Under the pieces are notes generated by a model. That model was not told the origin of the DNA. It searched no databases and saw nothing but the letters and a program-made list of their open reading frames with translations. Shown one piece after another: positions 15,925-25,025 of a stretch of 64,000 nucleotides of DNA. Source of the DNA: Pseudoxanthomonas winnipegensis (GTDB lineage Bacteria > Pseudomonadota > Gammaproteobacteria > Xanthomonadales > Xanthomonadaceae); contig NZ_SHMH01000002.1 of NCBI RefSeq assembly GCF_004283755.1, positions 310,001 through 374,000 on the forward strand. Direction: 5' to 3'. Numbering within the stretch: the first letter of the stretch is position 1; every line of letters starts with the position of its first letter. A program made the position numbers and the translations under genes.

Positions 15925-16848
15925 ATGCACCAGCGCAGTGTCCCCCGCGAAGGCCATGTCTCTTTCAGGGGGCATGCCACGTGGTATCGGGTGATCGGCG
16001 ACCTGCGCTCCGGCCTGGTCCCGCTGGTGTTGCTGCACGGCGGGCCAGGCTGCACGCACGACTATCTGGAGGCCTTCGCCGACCTGGCGCGGGGCGGCCG
16101 GCCGGTGGTGTTCTACGACCAGCTGGGCAACGGGCGCTCCACGCACCTGCGTGAGGCGCCAGATGCCTTCTGGACGGTGCAGCTGTTCCTGGACGAGCTG
16201 GACGCGCTGCTCGAACACCTGGGCATCGCCCAGCGCTACGACCTGCTGGGCCAGTCCTGAGGCGGCATGCTGGCGGCCGAGCACGCGGTGCGCCGGCCGG
16301 CCGGGCTCAACGCCCTGGTCATCGCCTCCTCGCCTTCGTCGTTTCCGCTGTGGGTGCGCGAGGCGCAACGGCTGCGCAAGGCCTTGCCGCAGGACGTGCG
16401 CGAGGCGCTGGAGCGCCACGAGGCCACCGGTGACTACCAGCATCCGGACTACCAGGCCGCCACCCAGGTCTTCTACCAGCGCCACGTCTGTCGCCTGGAC
16501 CCATGGCCGGCGGAAGTGCAGCGCACCTTCGCCGCGATGGCCGACGATCCCACCGTCTACTTCAGCATGAACGGGCCGACCGAGTTCCACGTCATCGGCA
16601 GCCTGCGCGACTGGGACATCGGCGCGCGCCTGGACCAGGTGCAGGCGCCGACGCTGGTGATCTCCGGCGCCCATGACGAGGCTACGCCGGCCTGCGTGGC
16701 CGCCTATGTCGAACGCATCCCCGACGCGCGCTGGGTGTGCATGCCGGCCTCCTCGCACATGTGCCATGTCGAGGAGCGCGAGGCGACGATGCGGCATATC
16801 GATGCCTTCCTGGCCGCGCACGACCGCCTCGGTGGAGGCGCGGCATGA
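15925..16848 (+). pseudogene. pip: Proline iminopeptidase (alpha/beta hydrolase) interrupted by in-frame TGA
   Basis: An alpha/beta hydrolase of the proline iminopeptidase group, 307 sense codons if read through. HGGPG (38-42) is the oxyanion hole, DQLGNGRS (65-72) is typical, and the nucleophile elbow reads LLGQS-stop-GG: S111 is followed by TGA at 16258-16260 where the family has Trp (GQSWGG), i.e. TGG to TGA. The downstream part is intact, with the Asp in SGAHDEATP and the His in SSHMCHVEE, and nothing else is damaged. Translation would stop right after the catalytic Ser, giving an inactive 111-residue fragment, unless the stop is read through or is a sequencing error. The gene overlaps the next by ATGA. 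In OryR/XccR systems this gene is the regulator's target. Confidence 0.9.
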
Positions 16849-17699
16849 GCGCGCCGGTGCAGGTGGCCGCCGTGCAGCTGTGCAGCGGCGCGGACGTGGC
16901 CGCCAACAACGCCGCCATTGCCGCGGCGGTGCGCGCGGCGGCGCACGCCGGTGCGCAGCTGGTGTGCCTGCCGGAAGCGGCCAACCTGCTGCTGCGCGAC
17001 AACCGCGACTATCCGGGCACCTGCCTGCCCGAGGCGCAGGACACCACGCTGGCCCTGTGCGCCGACCTGGCGCGCGAGCTCGGCATCTGGCTGCACACCG
17101 GCTCGCTGCTGCTGCGCACCGAGGACGGTACGCGCATCTGGAACCGCAGCCATGTGATCGACCCGCGCGGCGAGGTGGTGGCGCGCTACGACAAGCTGCA
17201 CACCTTCGACGTGCGCCTGGGCGGCGCCGGCGACTTCCAGGAATCTGCCAGCGTGCGCCCCGGCCAGGGTGCGCCGACGGTGGTGGAGATCGTGCCGCTG
17301 GGCCTGCGCCTTGGGCTGTCGATCTGCTACGACCTGCGCTTCGGCTATCTCTACGAGGCCCTGGCCCAGGCCGGCGCCGATGTCCTGCTGATCCCGGCCT
17401 CGTTCTCGGTGGTGACCGGCCCGCTGCACTGGGAGGTCCTGCTGCGCGCCCGCGCGATCGAGACCTGCAGCTACGTGGTCGCGCCGGCCCAGTGCGGCCA
17501 GCGCGATGGCGTTTACACCTACGGCCACAGCCGCATCGTCGCGCCGTTCGGGCAGGTCATCGCGGCCGCCGGCGATGACCCCGCCGTGCTCGGCGCGCGC
17601 CTGGATCCGGCCGAGGTCATCGAAGCGCGCCAGCGCTTGCCCACCCTGTCCCAACGGCGGCAGCTGCCGCCGACGCACTGCATCCGCATCGGCGACTGA
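16845..17699 (+). CDS. Carbon-nitrogen hydrolase (nitrilase superfamily amidase)
   Basis: A 284-residue cytoplasmic member of the nitrilase superfamily, which hydrolyses C-N bonds of amides or nitriles. The Glu-Lys-Cys catalytic triad is E44 (CLPEAAN), K117 (RYDKLHTFD) and C161 (LSICYDLRFGYLYE); the YDLRF context is that of Nit1/Nit2-type omega-amidases rather than true nitrilases. The start ATG overlaps the stop of the broken iminopeptidase gene by four bases, so its translation may be weakened by the upstream premature stop. It is followed after 79 bp by the TonB-dependent receptor. In this setting it is a good candidate for cleaving an amide of ethanolamine, supplying substrate for EutBC; that role is inferred. 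Confidence 0.85.
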   Translation: MSAPVQVAAVQLCSGADVAANNAAIAAAVRAAAHAGAQLVCLPEAANLLLRDNRDYPGTCLPEAQDTTLALCADLARELGIWLHTGSLLLRTEDGTRIWNRSHVIDPRGEVVARYDKLHTFDVRLGGAGDFQESASVRPGQGAPTVVEIVPLGLRLGLSICYDLRFGYLYEALAQAGADVLLIPASFSVVTGPLHWEVLLRARAIETCSYVVAPAQCGQRDGVYTYGHSRIVAPFGQVIAAAGDDPAVLGARLDPAEVIEARQRLPTLSQRRQLPPTHCIRIGD

Positions 17700-17778
17700 C
17701 CCGCTCAGCGCACCCGCTCCTCCCGACGTTCCACTGCTCGCCAGCCCTCCCTGTCAGCCTTCTCAGGAACACCTCCCC

Positions 17779-19998
17779 ATGACCCGCTCCGCCCTCCCCG
17801 TCGTGTCTCATGCCCATGCGCGGCGCGCCCTCGCGCGGCCCCGCCTGCTGTGTTGTGTCATCACCGCCGTGCTGCTGGGCGCGGCCGGCCCGCTTGCCGC
17901 GCAGACCGCCACGCCCGCCGACGGCGGCGAGGACAACGTCAAGGAACTGGGCAAGGTCATCACCAAGGGCACCCGCCAGATCAAGGACGTGACCGGCGGC
18001 GCGCTGGGCGTGGTGTCCAAGCTCAACACGCCGTTCTCCATCTCGGCCGTGTCCTCCGAGGCCCTGCAGGACAAGCAGCCGGCCTCGCTGTACGACGCCT
18101 TCGGCGGCGACGCCAGCGTGACCCGCCAGGCCGGCAGCGCCTACACCGGCTGGTCGTCCTTCATCTCGGTGCGCGGCATCGCGATCTCCTCCACCGACGG
18201 CAGCCAGAAGCTCAACGGCGTGCCGGTCACCACCTGGGGCCTGAGCCTGCCGATCGAGGTCATGGACCAGATCCAGCTGATGAAGGGCGCCTCGGGCTTC
18301 ATGTACGGCTTCACCTCGCCGGGCGGCGCGGTCAACTACGTGACCAAGAAGCCGGTCGAAGGCAGCCTGCTCAGCGCCGACGTGGGCTGGACCTCCAACA
18401 ACATCCTCAAGGAGCACGTGGACATCGGCCGCGGCGCCTCGGACGGCAGCGGCCTGGGCTTCCGCCTCAACGCGGTCAACGAGGACGGCACCACGCCGAC
18501 CGGCACCGACGTCAAGCGGCGCGCGCTGTCGCTGGCCACCACCGCCAACCTCACCGATGCGCTGACCTGGTCGTTCGATTCGATCTACGTCAAGTCGCGC
18601 TTCGGCAAGCCGGCGCCGATGGTCTTCCTGACCTCCTACAACCAGGAGCGGCTGCCCTCGCCCGAAGGCGTGGTGCGCAATCCGCAGGCCGACCAGGCCT
18701 ACGACAACCCGCGCTTCCTCTACGTGGGCACGGGGTTGAACTGGAAGTTCGCGCAGGACTGGAGCGCCGACCTGCGCCTGACCCACAGCCGCACCGACCA
18801 GGTGTTCTCCAAGGACTACCTGAGCCTGATCAACGCCGCCGGCCGCTATCAGGACCGGACCTTCGAGGGGCTGCAGATCTACAACAACGACGCGGTGCAG
18901 CTGCTGCTGACCGGCACGGTGGACGTGTTCGGCCTGGAGAACCGGCTGGTGCTGGGCGGCACCACCATCAAGCAGCGCGAGACGCGCGGCCTGTCGCACC
19001 AGCTGCCGGGCTATCGCAACTACGGCTATCGCAACCTGTATGTCGATCAGGACTTCAACTACACGCCGATCGACGTGGACGGCCAGGCGCGTTTCCCCAA
19101 CAACTGGAACCGGCAGCAGGCGCTGTTCGTCAGCGACACCGTGCAGCTGACGCCGCACTGGCTGGCCATCGCCGGCGTGCGCTTCACCCATTACAGCCAG
19201 CAGCAGAGCCGCTACACCTTCGCCTCGCCCACCAGCTACACCAAGTCCAGTCTCGAGGTGACCACCGACGAGACCACCCCGACGCTGGCGCTGATGTACA
19301 AGCCGCGCGAGCAGACCACGGTGTACGCCAGCTATTCGGAGGCCCTGGAGCCGGGCAGCGCGGTCGGCGCGCAGTACGTCAACTATGGCGAGCTGAAGGA
19401 GCCGGGCACCAGCAAGCAGTGGGAGCTGGGCTTCAAGAACGACGGCAGCCTGGTGCGCACCGCGCTGGCCGCCTTCCGCGTGGACCGCGCCACCGGCTAC
19501 GGCAACGAGCGCAACGTCTGGGTGCAGAGCGGCATCAGCCGCTACCAGGGCCTGGACGGCCAGCTGGACCTGAAGCTCAGCGACGATCTGGTCGTCGGCG
19601 GTTCGGCCGTGTGGCTGGACAAGGCCGATTACCTCAACGCCTCCTTCCCCTGGCTGCTCAACAAGCGCGTGCCCGGCGCGTATCGCACCAGCGCCTCGCT
19701 GCACGCCGACTACACGGTGCCGACGGTGGAAGGGCTCTCGTTCTCGGCCCAGGCCCGCTACACCGGCAAGACCGTGGCCTACCAGAACACCGCCCTGAAG
19801 CTCACCGTCAGCACGCCCAGCTACACGCTCTACGACCTGACGGCCAAGTACCAGCAGCTGGTCGGCAGCCACGCGGTGACCTACCGTGCGGGCGTGAGCA
19901 ACCTGTTCGACAAGACCTACTGGATCGGCGGCTCGGCCACGTACATCTTCCTCGGCGATCCGCGCACGTTCTTCGCCAACGTGACCTTCGACTTCTGA
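17779..19998 (+). CDS. TonB-dependent outer-membrane receptor
   Basis: A 739-residue outer-membrane transporter with a signal peptide of about 41 residues (hydrophobic core LLCCVITAVLLGAAG, cleavage near PLAAQ). The plug domain follows (about 55-200), with FISVRGIAISSTDG, IQLMKGASGFMYG and the SPGGAVNYVTKKP box, then a 22-strand-type barrel ending in the terminal aromatic signature NVTFDF. Overall it resembles siderophore receptors of the FhuE/FpvA group. No siderophore genes are nearby. It follows the amidase gene by 79 bp and precedes an MFS transporter by 70 bp, so it is probably the outer-membrane import step for the compound sensed by the LuxR solo. Iron-chelate import remains the alternative. 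Confidence 0.9.
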   Translation: MTRSALPVVSHAHARRALARPRLLCCVITAVLLGAAGPLAAQTATPADGGEDNVKELGKVITKGTRQIKDVTGGALGVVSKLNTPFSISAVSSEALQDKQPASLYDAFGGDASVTRQAGSAYTGWSSFISVRGIAISSTDGSQKLNGVPVTTWGLSLPIEVMDQIQLMKGASGFMYGFTSPGGAVNYVTKKPVEGSLLSADVGWTSNNILKEHVDIGRGASDGSGLGFRLNAVNEDGTTPTGTDVKRRALSLATTANLTDALTWSFDSIYVKSRFGKPAPMVFLTSYNQERLPSPEGVVRNPQADQAYDNPRFLYVGTGLNWKFAQDWSADLRLTHSRTDQVFSKDYLSLINAAGRYQDRTFEGLQIYNNDAVQLLLTGTVDVFGLENRLVLGGTTIKQRETRGLSHQLPGYRNYGYRNLYVDQDFNYTPIDVDGQARFPNNWNRQQALFVSDTVQLTPHWLAIAGVRFTHYSQQQSRYTFASPTSYTKSSLEVTTDETTPTLALMYKPREQTTVYASYSEALEPGSAVGAQYVNYGELKEPGTSKQWELGFKNDGSLVRTALAAFRVDRATGYGNERNVWVQSGISRYQGLDGQLDLKLSDDLVVGGSAVWLDKADYLNASFPWLLNKRVPGAYRTSASLHADYTVPTVEGLSFSAQARYTGKTVAYQNTALKLTVSTPSYTLYDLTAKYQQLVGSHAVTYRAGVSNLFDKTYWIGGSATYIFLGDPRTFFANVTFDF

Positions 19999-20068
19999 TC
20001 CAGCGCCATGGCCTGGCATCGGTCCGTCGGCCCGATGCCAGGTCCGGTTCCCCCCACCAGAGGATGCA

Positions 20069-21313
20069 ATGAGCATGGGTGAGCAGAGCGCGCGTACCAC
20101 CGGCGCAGGGATCCGGCCCTGGGTGCCGTTCTTCTTCGCGCTGGCGCCGATCAATCTGATCCTGTCGGTGGATCGCAACGCCTTCGTCATGGTGGCGCCG
20201 GTGATCCAGCGCGAGTTCGGCTTCGGACTGGCGCAGATGTCCTACATCCTGGCGGCCATCTCCTGGACCTATGCGCTGTTCCAGCTGCCCTCGGGCTGGC
20301 TGATCCAGCGCTACGGCTTCCGCAGGCTGCTGGCGATCGCGCTGTTCGGCTGGTCGCTGGCCATCGGGCTGATGCCGCTGGCGGCCGGCTTCTGGACCAT
20401 GCTGCTGCTGCGCCTGCTGTTGGGCGCGGCGCAGGCGCCGGACTGGCCCAGCTCGGTGGCCGCGATCGCGCGCTGGTTTCCCGCCGAGCGGCGCTCGCGC
20501 TTCACCTCCATCGCGCTGTCGGGTCAGTACCTCGGCCCGGTGGTGGGCTCGATCCTCACCGGCGCGCTGGCCTACCGCTACGGATGGCGGGTGTGCTTCT
20601 ACGCCTATGCGCTGATCGGCGTCGGCCTGTGCGGGGTGTGGTGCCTGCTCACCCGCGGCCAGCCCGGCGGGCCGGTCGCGGCGGCCGACGGCCAGACGCA
20701 CATCTGGCCCGAGCTGCGCCAGATGCTGGCCTCGCGCACCACCTGGCTGCTGTCCTCGTTCTACTTCTGCCTGATCAGCGTGCAGGCCTTCTTCCTCAGC
20801 TGGCTGCCGCTGTACCTCACCGGCGAACGCGGCGTCACGCTCACCGCCTCGGGCTGGTACAACGCGATGCCGTGGCTGGCGCTGTATGCCAGCGTGACCG
20901 CCTACGGCTTCTTCGCCGATCACCTGCTCAAGCGCGGCGGCTCGCTCAAGCAGGCGCGCCTGCCGGCCGGCGTGCTCGGCCTGTGCATGGGCGGCGGCGC
21001 GCTGGCGCTGGTGCCGTTCATCAGCAACCTGCACCTGGTGGTGGTCACGCTGTGCCTGTCGCTGTGCGGCGTGGGCCTGGTGCAGGGCGTGCTGTGGTCG
21101 TCCGTGCAGGACTTCGGCGGGCGCCGCACGCCGCTGCTGGCGGCCTGGACCGCATTCTGGGGCAACGTGAGCGCGGGCATCTTCCCGGTGGTGATGGCGC
21201 AGCTGGTGGCACACACCGGCAACTGGACCTATGCGCTGTGCGTGCCGCTGGTGTTCTGCGTCATCGGCATCGTGCTGATCTGCCTGCTGCGCTTCCCCGC
21301 CCAGCGGGCGTAG
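20069..21313 (+). CDS. MFS transporter (anion:cation symporter type)
   Basis: A 414-residue inner-membrane transporter with 12 hydrophobic segments. NLILSVDRNAFVMVAPVIQR in helix 1 and PSGWLIQRYGFRRLLAIALF in the loop after helix 2 are the ACS-family signatures shared with phthalate, glucarate and pantothenate permeases. An AGAGGA ribosome binding site lies just before the ATG at 20069. It is the last gene of the plus-strand set starting at the iminopeptidase gene, and probably brings into the cytoplasm what the TonB-dependent receptor admits. An IS5-family remnant begins a few bases after its stop, so nothing of this set extends further. Confidence 0.85.
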   Translation: MSMGEQSARTTGAGIRPWVPFFFALAPINLILSVDRNAFVMVAPVIQREFGFGLAQMSYILAAISWTYALFQLPSGWLIQRYGFRRLLAIALFGWSLAIGLMPLAAGFWTMLLLRLLLGAAQAPDWPSSVAAIARWFPAERRSRFTSIALSGQYLGPVVGSILTGALAYRYGWRVCFYAYALIGVGLCGVWCLLTRGQPGGPVAAADGQTHIWPELRQMLASRTTWLLSSFYFCLISVQAFFLSWLPLYLTGERGVTLTASGWYNAMPWLALYASVTAYGFFADHLLKRGGSLKQARLPAGVLGLCMGGGALALVPFISNLHLVVVTLCLSLCGVGLVQGVLWSSVQDFGGRRTPLLAAWTAFWGNVSAGIFPVVMAQLVAHTGNWTYALCVPLVFCVIGIVLICLLRFPAQRA

Positions 21314-21318
21314 GACAA

Positions 21319-21850
21319 CGCGGATCAAGTCGCTGCAGCGCGAGGCGTCCTACCGAGCTGGATCATGACGGTCTTCGGTCAGTGATGTGCAGTCGTTTCG
21401 CGCCCAGCACAGGTTCGCCCGCCCCAGCGCCGCGAAGCCGCGGTCGGTGTTCTTGTCCAACCCGCCATAGCGCACCTTGGCAAAGCTCCACAGCCGCTTC
21501 GCCACCACGAACACCGGTCTGGTGCATCTTGAGGATCACGCGCCTTGCCCGCGTGCTTGGTCGAGCTTGGCGCCCCGACGATCGTCGCGTCCACGCTTGT
21601 AGCCGTGCCCACCTTCAGCCCCCGCAGGGTGAGCATCAACGACGTGGCCTGCGCATCGCAGGCGCTGGCCTGGCGCGCGGCCTGGCGCCGCTGCAGCGGC
21701 TTGAGCTCCACGTCCTGCACGCAAGCGCAGGTCGCGCCGATCACCACCAGCACCGCTGACACCTCAGCGGCGGTGCGGTTGAACCAGAGTCCTTGCCACC
21801 ATTTCTGCGCAGGGGGTGATTGCGGCACGGCTCGGTTCGCTCGGCCCATC
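21319..21850 (-). mobile_element. Decayed IS5-family remnant, copy A (C-terminal half of transposase)
   Basis: A degenerate minus-strand transposase fragment filling most of the 610-bp gap between the MFS gene and the histidine kinase gene. It still encodes GTATSVDATIVGAPSSTK and KARDP, the DDE-transposase block of the IS5 family. After frameshifts come LDKNTDRGFAALGRAN-like and C-terminal WARNDCTSLTEDRHDPAR sequences. The N-terminal half is absent. The segment 21319-21407 is about 85 percent identical by eye to 28157-28242 in copy B. The bases 21851-21923 hold nothing recognisable. Confidence 0.75.
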
Positions 21851-21923
21851 CTCCAGCGCTATCGACGCTTGCGTCGGCCTGTCTGCCAGCACGGCTGACG
21901 CCGCTGTTCCCGGACACATTCGT

Positions 21924-22985
21924 CTACCTGGCCAGCGGCCAGCGCAGTTCGAAACGGGTACCGCCGCCGACCGACACGCACAGCGCATCGCCGCCATGCG
22001 CCACGGCGATGGCCTTGACCACCGCCAGGCCCAGCCCGCTGCCGCCGCTCTTGCGCGCACGCGACGGATCGCCGCGGCGGAACGCATCGAACACCCGCGC
22101 GGCGATCTCCGGCGCGATACCGGGGCCGGCATCCTCCACGTAGAGCACGCACTGGCCTGCGTGCGCCTGCACCCCGACCCGCAACGCGCCCGGCTCGGCG
22201 TAGTGCTGCGCGTTTTCGAGCAAGGCCATCAGCGCCTGGCGAATGCGCATCGCATCGCACAGCACCGGCGTGCGCAGGGCCAGCGTCGCTTCCAGCACCA
22301 GCCCGCGCGCGCTCAGGCTGCCGCCGAACGCATGCAGCACCGCCGCGACTTCCTGGGCCAGATCGGCCGGCGCCGGATGCAATTCCAGGTGACCGCTGTC
22401 GTTGAGGCTGAGCACGCGCAGATCCTCGATCAGCCGGGTCAAGCCCTCCACCTGCCGCAACAGGCTCTCGAACACGGCCACGTCCGGCACGAACACCCCC
22501 TCCGCCAGGCCTTGCAGGCGTCCGCGCAGGATCGTCACCGGGGTGCGCAGTTCGTGGGCGACGGCAGCGTTCCAGAACGCGCGCTCGCGGGTCATCGTCT
22601 GCAGGCGGTCGGCCATGGCGTTGAAATCGCGCACCAGTTGCGCGGTCTCGCCCAGCGCATGCGCGCCCATCGTCGCGCGCGCATGCAGGTTGCCCTGGGC
22701 GACTTCGCGCAGGCTGTACGCCACCGAGTTCAATGGCGTGAGGATGCGCCGCGACAGCCGTACCGCCACCGCCACCGCGATCGCCACGGCCAGCGCCGCA
22801 GTGGCGCCGATCCACAGCATCTCCACGTGCGACGGCACCCAGGTGTCGGAGATGCTGTCCGGCCGGTAGGCCACCGCCAGCGCGTAGAACACGTAGGAAC
22901 CCACGACCGACAACAGGATGATCCACAGCGCCAACGCGCCCAGCGACAGGATGACCTGGCGGCGCAGTCCCGGCGCGCGGCTCAT
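21924..22985 (-). CDS. Two-component sensor histidine kinase
   Basis: A 353-residue membrane sensor kinase. Two transmembrane segments (about 10-40 and 58-80) enclose a very short periplasmic part, so the signal is probably sensed in or near the membrane. A HAMP linker follows (SRRILTPLNSVAYSLREVAQ). The H-box is AAVAHELRTPVTILRGRLQG, then an N-box around LLENAQHYAE and ATP-binding G-boxes EDAGPGIAPE and SGGSGLGLAVVK. It is translationally coupled (ATGA) to the response-regulator gene upstream. Both genes face away from an RND efflux pair, the arrangement also known for smeSyRy and smeYZ in Stenotrophomonas, so control of the pump is the likely role. Confidence 0.9.
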   Translation of the reverse strand: MSRAPGLRRQVILSLGALALWIILLSVVGSYVFYALAVAYRPDSISDTWVPSHVEMLWIGATAALAVAIAVAVAVRLSRRILTPLNSVAYSLREVAQGNLHARATMGAHALGETAQLVRDFNAMADRLQTMTRERAFWNAAVAHELRTPVTILRGRLQGLAEGVFVPDVAVFESLLRQVEGLTRLIEDLRVLSLNDSGHLELHPAPADLAQEVAAVLHAFGGSLSARGLVLEATLALRTPVLCDAMRIRQALMALLENAQHYAEPGALRVGVQAHAGQCVLYVEDAGPGIAPEIAARVFDAFRRGDPSRARKSGGSGLGLAVVKAIAVAHGGDALCVSVGGGTRFELRWPLAR

Positions 22986-23713
22986 GCGCCGGATCCGAAG
23001 CGGTACCCGACGCCACGCACGCTGGTCGGCGTGCCCTGGACGCCCAGCGCCTCCAGCTTCTTGCGCAGCTTGCTGATGTGGCTGTCGATGGTGCGCTCCT
23101 GGGTATCGCCTTCCGGCAGACAGGCGTCGCGCAGCTCGGCGCGGCTGAACACCCGCTTGGGCGCGCGCATCAACCGCACCAGCAGCTTGAACTCGGTCAG
23201 CGTCAGGTCCAGCGTGTGCCGGCGTTCGCCCACGCGCACGCTGGCCTCGTGCTGGTCCAGGTCGATGTGGAAGGCCCCCACGCGCAGGCTGCGTGTCTCC
23301 TCTCCCCCACTGCCGCGGATGCGCCGCAGCACCGCCTGCACCCGCGCCACCACCTCGGCCGGGTTGAACGGCTTGACCACGTAGTCGTCGGCGCCCAGGC
23401 GCAGACCCATCAGTTTGTCGATGTCCTGATCCAGCGCGGTGAGCAGGATCACCGGCGTGTCGCCGCGGTGGCGCAGCTCGGCCAGCACCTTCCAGCCGTC
23501 CACCGCAGGCAGTTGCACGTCCAGCAGGATCAGCGCCGGGTCCAGCGCCAGATGCAGGTCCAGCGCCGCGCGGCCATCGGCGGCGTGCGCGCTGCGCAGT
23601 CCACTGCGCGCCAGGTAGGCGCTGAGGATCTCGGCGATCTCGCTCTCGTCTTCGGCGATCAGGACCAGTGGCGCGGACGCGGGCGCGGCGGCGCCCGGAG
23701 AGGAAACGGACAT
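22982..23713 (-). CDS. OmpR-family response regulator
   Basis: A 243-residue response regulator. The receiver domain shows the acidic pair in LIAEDESEIAEIL, the phosphoacceptor Asp in ALILLDVQLPAVDG, the Thr in VILLTALD and the Lys in DDYVVKPFNPAE. The C-terminal winged helix (about 145-240) contains DLTLTEFKLLVRLMRAPKRV and the terminal SVRGVGYRFG. It starts at the ATG at 23713, and its stop overlaps the kinase start by four bases. The 148-bp gap to the divergent membrane-fusion gene probably contains the controlled promoters. Confidence 0.92.
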   Translation of the reverse strand: MSVSSPGAAAPASAPLVLIAEDESEIAEILSAYLARSGLRSAHAADGRAALDLHLALDPALILLDVQLPAVDGWKVLAELRHRGDTPVILLTALDQDIDKLMGLRLGADDYVVKPFNPAEVVARVQAVLRRIRGSGGEETRSLRVGAFHIDLDQHEASVRVGERRHTLDLTLTEFKLLVRLMRAPKRVFSRAELRDACLPEGDTQERTIDSHISKLRKKLEALGVQGTPTSVRGVGYRFGSGA

Positions 23714-23861
23714 GGCGTGGCGGCGAAAGGCGCGTCGGCCCAGACGGGCGCGGATCTCCATCATATCTCCACACAGTATCGAACGCCGCGCAATCCGCGG
23801 CCGCCACCATGCACGGCTTTGGCGTCGCCGCATCCGCGGCGGCAGCGATGAGGCACGAGGC

Positions 23862-25010
23862 ATGGGCAAGCGGCAACAGCGACGGAATCTGGGTATCGGC
23901 GTGGCGCTGGGGTGGGCCCTGGTCGGCTGCGGCGGTGGCATGCCGCCGCCGCCGGCGGCCGCGCCGGTGCAGGTCACCGCGCTGACCCTGCGCCCGGCGC
24001 CGATGACGGTCAGCGTGGACCTGCCCGGACGCATCGCCGCGGTGCGCAGCGCGCAGATCCGCCCGCAGGTCGGCGGCATCGTGCAGCGCCGCTTCTTCGA
24101 ACAAGGCGCCGATGTGCAGCGCGGCGACGCGCTGTTCCAGATCAATCCGGCGCCGCTCAAGGCCGACGTCGACACCGCCGCGGCCGCGCTGCACCGCGCC
24201 CAGGCCGCGCAGGGCCTGGCCGACGTGCAGCACGCGCGGCTGCAGCGGCTGCTGGACTCGGGCATGGTCAGCCGGCAGATGGTCGACGAGGTCGCCTCGC
24301 AGCGCGCGCAGGCCACCGCCACGGTGGCCGAGGCCCGGGCGACGCTGGCGCGGCGGCGCCTGGATCTGGCTTTCGCCACCGTCGATGCGCCGATCGGCGG
24401 TCGCATCGATCAGGCATTGCTCACCGAAGGCGCGCTGGTCTCGCCCAGCGACAGCGCGCCGATGGCGGTGATCCAGCAGATCGACCAGGTCTACGTCGAC
24501 GTGCGCCAGTCCGCCGCCGACCTGGATCCGCTGGATCCGGTCGCGCGCGCGCAGGCCGCCGCCGGCGACGGCCTGCCGGCGCAGATCCTCGACCGCAACG
24601 GCACGCCGTCGGGCGTCGGCGGACGCGTGCTGTTCTCCGGCATCAACGTCGATGCCGGCACCGGCGACGTGCTGCTGCGGATCCTGGTCGACAACCCGCA
24701 GCGGCGCCTGCTGCCGGGCATGTACGTGCGGGCGCGGGTGCCGCGCGCGCACTACGCGCAGGCGCTGCGCGTGCCGCAGCAAGCGGTCACCCATATCGGC
24801 GAGCGCGCGCAGGTGTGGGTGGTGAACGCCGACAAGCGCGTGCGCAGCGCGACGGTGCAACTGGGCGAGCTGATCGAGCGGCAGTACCGCATCGTCTCCG
24901 GCCTGCAGGCCGGGCAGCAGGTGGTGGTCGAAGGCATCGACCGGCTCAGCGCCGGCGCCCGCGTCCACGTCAGCCCATGGCAGCCGCCGGCCGCCACGGT
25001 CGCGGACTGA
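23862..25010 (+). CDS. RND efflux membrane-fusion lipoprotein (AcrA/SmeY-like)
   Basis: A 382-residue periplasmic adaptor of a tripartite efflux pump, with a lipobox ALVGC near residue 22-26 anchoring it to the inner membrane. The order of domains is the usual one: membrane-proximal strand, lipoyl half (VDLPGRIAAVRSAQIRPQVG), a helical hairpin (about 100-170, Ala/Gln/Arg-rich), the second lipoyl half (DAPIGGRIDQALLTEGALV), a beta-barrel domain and the C-terminal GLQAGQQVVVEGIDRL. It precedes the RND pump gene by 15 bp and must work with it. No outer-membrane channel gene follows, so a channel encoded elsewhere is needed. Confidence 0.92.
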   Translation: MGKRQQRRNLGIGVALGWALVGCGGGMPPPPAAAPVQVTALTLRPAPMTVSVDLPGRIAAVRSAQIRPQVGGIVQRRFFEQGADVQRGDALFQINPAPLKADVDTAAAALHRAQAAQGLADVQHARLQRLLDSGMVSRQMVDEVASQRAQATATVAEARATLARRRLDLAFATVDAPIGGRIDQALLTEGALVSPSDSAPMAVIQQIDQVYVDVRQSAADLDPLDPVARAQAAAGDGLPAQILDRNGTPSGVGGRVLFSGINVDAGTGDVLLRILVDNPQRRLLPGMYVRARVPRAHYAQALRVPQQAVTHIGERAQVWVVNADKRVRSATVQLGELIERQYRIVSGLQAGQQVVVEGIDRLSAGARVHVSPWQPPAATVAD

Positions 25011-25025
25011 GCCGGGGACGCCGCC

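Noticed and set aside
16258..16260. Selenocysteine or programmed recoding at the TGA in the iminopeptidase gene
   Set aside because: The family has Trp, not Cys, at this position, I see no SECIS-like hairpin directly after the codon, and a single TGG to TGA change explains it fully.
17779..19998. TonB-dependent receptor as part of a siderophore locus
   Set aside because: It resembles siderophore receptors, but no siderophore synthesis, FecI/FecR-type sigma system or iron-box-like sequence was seen nearby. The link to the LuxR set by gene order is preferred, without excluding iron uptake.
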